This document shows positions 57,301 through 64,000 of a stretch of 64,000 nt of DNA, one piece after another. The number at the start of each line of letters is the position of its first letter. Position 1 is the first letter of the stretch. The position numbers and the translations under genes were made by a program. The notes under the pieces were generated by a model, which saw only the letters and a list, made by a program, of their open reading frames with translations, was not told where the DNA came from and made no database searches. The stretch is from Hetaerina americana (taxonomy: Eukaryota > Arthropoda > Insecta > Odonata > Calopterygidae): positions 28,559,622 through 28,623,621 of the forward strand of contig JAKTNV010000009.1 of NCBI GenBank assembly GCA_022747635.1, in the 5' to 3' direction.

Positions 57301-60300
57301 GTTTGAATTCCCAGGAGAGTTTGATATTGAGGCTGTTCCTTAGCTCTCCCCAATTAATGTTGAAGGGTGGTTTACTTATTATATCCTTAATGTGGCTATC
57401 CAGTTTACAGCGAACGACCCGCTGCTCTCCAAATAGGGGCCCGACAATAAGTAGTACTCGCGCACATCCAGTTCGCACTGCCTGTATTACCCTACTTTAT
57501 CCTTACGCCTATATTTTCACTCATCCAGCACTAAGAAAGGCGAAGATGGTTCAAAAATGCACCCGGGAGCATAATTTAAACAACCGTATGATAGATCTTG
57601 TGACCACTGTGTCCATTATCCGAAATTTCCGCAACCAGCCGGGAGGAGTAGATGGGATGGCGTGGGACGCGGGATGGGTCGCCCGGACGGTAAGTGGCCA
57701 TCGGGAGAGAAAGTTCCTGCGACAGATGGAGAGAATGCCAAGGGTTTTGAGTGGAGCGGTGGAGGGCCATCGACGATCGCCAGCAGGGTATCGGGGGGAA
57801 GTGGGAGAATAGGGATGGGAGCACTATCACCCCCTCTGCTTTCTTTTCATTTGGAGGAGTAACCCCTGAGACGGCATCCACTGGGTCTTGCCGCGTCTCC
57901 CCAAGTTACCCTCGGCTTCGCTAATTGGCAATCGTTCGGTCTCCCCGAAGCCTTGGCCACTTCCTCCTCTCAAACCTTCACACTCAACACCAATTTTCTA
58001 CACTTCAAATCGCCCTCTCTCTGTCTGTTCTCTCACTCTCCCTCTCTGCTCCAGATGCTTGATCCCCACCGATACAACGCTTATTTTTCGTCACCCGATA
58101 AAAGCGATGGAAGCTCCAAGTCCGGGGATTACGAAGGTGGAGCTTGTACTCTCCCTCTTGCTTCCTAACTTTTAAGATAGGTTTTAATAGGCTTGAGTTA
58201 ATGCTGAAAAGATTAGTGCAAAGGCCCACCTGTCATACAAACTGAACTTATTTTCCTTTCTTTCCAGGAGACCATTAACCTCTGATTTAGGATTAATGAC
58301 AATAAAATATTAAGCAGTGGAGCTGTTGTTGGCTATTATATTTTCAGACCAAACTTATCTTCTCATTTGGGATAAATCCATGCTGGTGGTTATACATCGT
58401 TCGAAAACTGCTTGGCTAGTGGTCAGGAACTGTAGAAATAAAATATAAAATCACGATATTTTTATTGCAGCAATTACTGATTTATTTTGATTAAATAGTT
58501 GGCCCGGTGAAGAATATTTATTGAATCCTGTGGACTCTAGTAGAAACTGAAGTTTACGAAACAGAAAATTACTCGGTATCGCTCACAGGTCTTAGCCATA
58601 TATTCGTATTCCTCAGTGTACCTCGTCACCTCAAAAATCAGTTTCATTCCTCCCGTCGTTGTCCCCGCTACACATACTTAAACTTTTCAAGACTTTTTGA
58701 AAATGGTGCCAACAAGATGCCATATTTTATTAATAAAATGATTTTTCAAGTTGGAAGCGATAGGAGTATATTGAATTGCTAGAGATGTTTCCCGTCCGCA
58801 AAGGTAAGGCATACAAGGAAGGACCGGTGGGATGGATGCTTTCCAGGTTCATTGGTTGCGTCGGGCGTCTTATTCTTATCACAATCTTGCTTTCCCTCCC
58901 CCCAAAATTCCACTCGGGAGGTAAATTCAACTCTCTCTCGGTCCGCTATTGATCCTGGGGACCCGGTAGAAAGCCAAAACCGACAAACCGATCGTTGAAA
59001 GAAAATAAACAGCGGGCAGTTACAGTTGTTGCGGTGTGAGGGGAAACAGTGAGAAGGCAAGGGATGTTGGTGGATGTTTTCTGGGGTGATAGGATGATGG
59101 AGTAGTCGGTAGAGCGAGGAAGGGAAGTTGAGGTGGGAGAAGAAAATTGGAGGTCTGGGGGAGGAGGGATTAAGGGTGAAAATAGGTTTGAGGGTGAGTC
59201 AGAGAGTTGAAAGGTGCGAGACAAGAGGTGAAAACCAAGATATGGTAGGCATATATAACTGGAAAATACCTTCAATTTGATGATATTAAGGTTATAAAAT
59301 TCAAGTGACGTCTTACATCTTAGCAATTTGTATTGAATCATGGCTAAACGTCCAAAATGGACAACATTTTACGGTAATAGTGTTGTAATTGGCTCAGTAT
59401 TTATTAGCACTACTTAACAGTTAATCACAGACAAAAAAAGAAAATAAATTTGCCTTACAGTGGCGTTTTAAAAAAGTAAAACAAAGGGACCTAAAGATTC
59501 ATCAACAAAGAGTGAAATGTAAATAATATTAAACCAAAATATGTAATCGTCTTATATTTATAGCGTTGATTGGGATAAAATGGTCCAGTTTAACAAAAAT
59601 AATAATTTTAGTCTAAAAACACCAATTTTACTGAAATCTCTGGGAACTGTGAGAGTAGCACGAAATGCTATTAAAACATCAAAAATTTCCTTTCTTTCGT
59701 CTTCTCTTATGTGAATTTATATTTGACGTCAATATCGTAAAGGATTTATGCAATTATAATGAACTTTTTACTTATGACTACTCAGTTACTTTAAGTCACT
59801 CAGCGATTATAATAGTCAACAGATTCCAAGGGTAATTTGAGATCTTAATCATATCATAAATAGCTTCTCCGAATGTTTCTTACATCCCTCTATTTTTCTG
59901 CCAAAATCGCCACAGTAATAAACTGGAAGGTTAGTTTTGATAAGTGAAGGTAGAATCCAATCATGTAGAATTGAGAACAGTAAAATTCATACTTACAGGC
60001 TACAGCGACCAGCTTCTTTCCCTGTGCTACCGTTATGATTTTTCCAAAGTTCTACTTATCAGAGAATTTCAGCGGTTGAGTTTTAAAAAAGGTGTCGGAT
60101 TTGAACCTTGAAGTAGATTCCACTACACTCATTACATTTCGGAGATAAGGATTTAGTAATTGGAAATGTTTTGTTCCATGCGGCAGAAATGAAATTCATC
60201 ATCTCTCGAGGCCTTAAAAACAAAAAAACAAGACAAAAAGTTTTTGAGAACTTTATTAAAAACAGCGATGTATTTTGGCTGAACAATTTTATTGAAAAAA

Positions 60301-60650
60301 ATGGTATGCGAGTGCGAGGCACTCGTATTACTAAGACTAAAGCTGTATTATGCGATTTACCAAAAAATATCAATCGATTCATAAAATTCGTTTTTCCATG
60401 ATCTACTGCGGCTCACGTATGGCATTACGGTGGACGTGTGATAAACTGTGCCGAGGCAGGACAAACGACGATGGGTTACGCGAAAATTCATCTTTGATTT
60501 ATCAAGTAGTCTGCTAACATTTGAACTTTAGAGGGCTATTATTCGAAAAGATTGCGGTTGATGCAGTTAGTCATGTGATCATTTGGAATCGATGAAAAAA
60601 ATAAATGGAGTTGCTCAAAGGAAAGAGTCGGTTTTAGCGTTTCCGATCAA
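57301..60650. other. Unassigned region
   Basis: Pyrimidine-rich DNA (57880-58160) and purine-rich DNA (59080-59220) lie within mixed sequence. The 212-residue ORF 57174-57812 begins inside the tRNA-like repeat and shows no domain. Another ORF (60171-60401, KKTRQKVFENFIKNSDVFW) is unrecognised. Confidence 0.4.
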
Positions 60651-62250
60651 GGGAATCCTTAAAGGTTCCCCGCCCCGTTACCCATGTAACCAGACGAAGA
60701 CGATGAGGTGTGCAAGGTGAGGGTGTAATTGAGGCCATATCTCGTTTTCTCCCCCCCCCACCCATCCTCTCTCTCTCTCTCTCTTGATAAAAACGACATT
60801 TATTCCCACTCAAACACGCTGTTAGCTCTCCCGTTCAAACGTGAACTCTCTCATTCCTCTCCCGCGGTTTAGAAAACGGATCTTTTTTACTCATTCGCGA
60901 CTCTCTCAGGGTGGCCGGACGGATTTCCTTTGGCCGAGCCAACGGCGGTCTTTGGGAGGCTTCGTTCCCGTCACTCGGGGATGTCGATGGATTTCGTTCC
61001 CCCACCACTCTTCGTCTTTGAAAATTTGAGAAGTGGGTACCCACGCCTTCGTCTTTCTTTCTAACTCCCCCACCATCCTATCTTGCGCCCCCCAATCACC
61101 CATTATCTCCAGCGTTTCTCAATTTGCGGGCGTCCCCCTCCAACATCCCTCTCGATCTCCCTCCCCCCCTTACCGTCTGTAAACCGCTCTTTTCCGCCCG
61201 TGCCCCGTTTGATTTTGCTTAGCTCTCCAGCGAGGTAAGCGAGTCGCCTTGCGTCGGGCGCGTTTTCATTCTTCTGGTGTGTTTCTTTCATTTTTTTGCT
61301 GGAAAGGTTTTTTAATGGACGAAGAGAAGGGAGCGGGGAGGGTGAAAATGGGTTCGATTACGCGTGATCAAACAGGAACCTCGACCAACCCCCACACACT
61401 TACACGCCCACCTGAGTGGTGATCTAACTGATTTTATTATTTGGGGGGGGGGGGGGGGGAAGAAACCCAGGTTTCGAAATCATTTCCGAAACGGAACGAA
61501 TAGGTATGGAAAAATAAAGAAAATTTTATTTTGTGCGCGGTGAAAATTTTCTGTCGTAAATGCGTTATTCCACGCCCGCTCCGATTCCCACGTCCCGTTT
61601 TTCTCCTCCTCGTCTGCGACACAAAAGGTTTTGTGAGTCTCCTCTCCCTCCCCCCAAATCCCCTCCCTCCACCACCGCCTCCCTCCACCTCACCTGCCGA
61701 GGATCCCCTGGCTCTCGATCACTCAAGGGAGTGTGAGTGAATGAGGGATAGAGAGAGAGAGAGAGATTTTCTATTCGGATCCGCATGATTGCAATCCATT
61801 CCCCAATGGATCAGGAAAAAGGAGTAAAGGGCCGGGAGGGCATGGAGGGAAGCAGCCGTAACAAGTTCCAAAAGCATAGCCTTCCCTTTTTTATTATTGT
61901 TATTAGAAGCTCGGGAGCAAGGGTAGGGGCGCGAGGGGACGGGGGGAGGGAGGTGGAGAGACTTTGCGTGGGCGGGCCCTAATGGCAGCGGCTGTCGGCT
62001 TTAAATACATATTTATTCTCTTCCCCTTCGATTGGATTTCCCTCGGCGCCTGATCGGGAAAGAACCTTGCATTTTTTTCCCTCCAAATCCCCTCTTACAA
62101 TGGAACCCCCCCCCCCTCCTTAACGCCTTTCATTCCGCCATCTTGTATCCATATAATCGGTTATAAAAAGGGTTCGGATTTCGATTGACGCGCCTGCTTG
62201 CGAGGGTTCATAGATTTGATTGGTTACGGTTTTAAGAAGGGAATAGGGTT
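60650..62250. other. GC-rich, CpG-bearing island with homopolymer tracts
   Basis: This is the longest GC-rich stretch of the window, alternating pyrimidine-rich (60660-61300, 61590-61720) and purine-rich (61800-61970) blocks. It contains many CG dinucleotides, a CT run (60767-60784), a G17 tract (61443-61459), a GA run (61751-61768) and a C11 tract (62106-62116). It could be a promoter or first-exon region of a gene to the right or on the other strand, but no exon can be defined. Confidence 0.4.
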
Positions 62251-64000
62251 GGGAGACGAGCTTTTGTATTCTGGTTGTTTCCTGACGATTCATAACACTT
62301 TTGGAGACATTAACGCTTTATTTTTTTTGTGCGAGCGCCGCTGAATGATCCCACATGCGAGATCCTGAAACACGAAATTGGGAAATCTTACACCTCAGGT
62401 ATCCAATGTTCAAAATTTTCTCCAGGTCTCATGGTGGATTAAACCCTTGTCGAGAACCAAGTACTTCCCAGTAAGAATTACGTTCAGATTATGCTCATTA
62501 ATATCTATTTATCTAAATATTTAATATCATCTTTATAAATTTCAATAAATACCATGATGGATAATAATTTATTCTTGAAAAACGGTCGATTACTTTTGGA
62601 TGGTAATATACTTTTTGGAATCCCCTGAATACCTTTCAGTCATATCACCTGCCTGTGTGCGTGCACGTGTATATTTCTGGGAATTTGTAGCTAATATAAA
62701 AATTATTTGAGAAACGCTACATTTTTTAATATCATGTGCTTGCTTGGGTAATATTAGTGGATATCTTTTTTGAAAGTAAAAGACTTGGTTGACGAAAATC
62801 CCTTTACCGGAAGTGACATTTAATGTGGACAATATTCTAATTCATAACTTAGATTTTTCGCTTAAAATTTCAAGAAGTTTATTGATACTGATTTGGAATA
62901 TACTTTTGATAAAATATTTGATTGAAATTTGGGGAAAATTATTTTTTGTAAAACGTTTAGTTACACATCTACCCAAGGGCTGATAGTTTCTGCAGCATTT
63001 TCTTTTATTTGATTTTTCATGAGTTATCTCCTTTAGCCTCAAATAGAGCTTTATTTTTTTGATGGTAGATTAGTAACTTATCAAGTTCTATGAGATTTAT
63101 TTTCTAGAGAAGGTTTCGAAAAATTTGGAATTCTAAAGATATTTCAATTCATCTCAACCTTTTGAAAAATGATTCGTATGATGGATAATTCACAGAGCAG
63201 ATACTGAATAAAATAGGAAGCTTGAATAAACTTTCTTTACTTTCCAGTAAAGACAATTGGATGAAATTCAATTTTTATTTTAAATGGATTTACAATTATT
63301 GACGTATTTTCGGTAATAAATAACTTCTGAAAATAATTTTGAAATTGGAAAAAGTGTACGTACATAAATAATGAATGTAAGTACACATTTAAAAGTAAAC
63401 GGCGATTGCAATTTTGGAAATTTATTCGTCTGAGAGTAATTGCGTTTAGAAAGCTAAAGTAAATTTTAAGATAGTCTCAAACGATAAATTGAGAGATTTT
63501 TGTTTTATCTTGTAATAAAAGGCTAACCCTTGTCGAATTTTACAATTGATGCAAATTATCTCAATGTGGTTGTGAAGTTTGACCATTGAGTTCCTCTCGT
63601 TATAATGATGTATATCTCAAAAAACGCAGTTATCAATCCGAAGATGGGTTTGATATTTGCAATTTTAATTGTTTCTGAAAGGCATCGTTTCTAAAATTAT
63701 TAGGAAAAATCAAGCACACATTTACTTTCCCGGGTATAATTAGAAGGAGAAAGTAGTTCTAGGTGGGGGAGGAGACAGGATTGTTCACAGAGGTCCAAAG
63801 TAGGCAGGAACGTTAGATTCAGAGCGTAATGATTGGTGATGAGATGTAACTGAAGACTGAGACAGCGTCAAGCACACGAGATAGGGATAGGAAATGAATA
63901 CTCGTTGGGCTGAATGAATGAAGGAAGTATGCGAAATCGGCTAATGGTTCATTTTAGTGTCGGGTATCAAGTAGTGTTTTGTTAAGAGAGACAAAGATAG
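62251..64000. other. AT-rich right end, nothing recognised
   Basis: Only short ORFs and no repeat boundary I can support. Confidence 0.5.

Noticed and set aside
57174..57812. 212-residue plus-strand ORF
   Set aside because: It starts inside a tRNA-like repeat, has antisense and overlapping ORFs of similar length and no recognisable domain.
1..64000. CRISPR arrays, bacterial operons, rRNA genes
   Set aside because: No regularly spaced direct repeats, ribosome binding sites or rRNA-like blocks; introns and LINEs show a eukaryotic nuclear genome.

Overview
This is a 64 kb piece of an AT-rich, intron-bearing, transposon-filled animal genome. It is most likely an arthropod and probably an insect: there are short GT-AG introns, one clear nuclear gene for a mitochondrial assembly factor, and layers of decayed RTE-, jockey- and L2/CR1-like LINEs, mariners, a tRNA-derived SINE family and hammerhead-bearing retroelements. 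I cannot name the species. There are no operons, CRISPR arrays or rRNA genes.

Genes lie only in the left 10 kb. A plus-strand terminal exon (380-673) closes a gene whose body is outside the window. A complete six-exon minus-strand gene (9104 to 6942) encodes ATP12/ATPAF2, the chaperone that delivers the F1 alpha subunit during ATP synthase assembly. A divergent plus-strand gene of unknown product starts about 205 bp away (9309 onward; two exons seen), so the two share a bidirectional promoter.

From 9.8 kb to the right end I see essentially only repeats and unassigned DNA. 10.7-13.9 kb is a stack of minus-strand jockey-like LINE pieces in which one 5'-truncated copy has landed inside the endonuclease region of an older one. 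14.2-14.6 kb holds another decayed reverse transcriptase piece. 16.4-21.0 kb is a doubly nested array: an L2/CR1-like element and an RTE-like element both interrupt one old jockey-like element. RTE-like fragments recur at 22-23.6, 25, 32-34.8, 38.7-39.8, 54.5 and 56.3-57 kb. Four or five copies of a tRNA-derived SINE lie at 13.9, 21.2, 27.6, 41.3 and 42.8 kb, all on the plus strand. Two dead mariners lie at 31.2 and 47.6-48.6 kb. GC-rich, strand-asymmetric pyrimidine/purine islands punctuate the AT-rich background, the largest at 60.7-62.2 kb.

The most interesting signal is a small family of foldback elements (10177-10418, 48689-48875, 56448-56675, with a decayed one-armed copy near 36.3 kb). 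Each complete copy has two long inverted arms and a one-sided 3' tail, and is flanked by a 12-16 bp target-site duplication. The centre carries a hammerhead-ribozyme-like core: a helix II hairpin, then GAAACC, then GGT plus a cleavable base. This matches the short-helix-III hammerheads of Penelope-like elements and retrozymes. Here two opposed copies form one insertion unit, so the core is readable on both strands.
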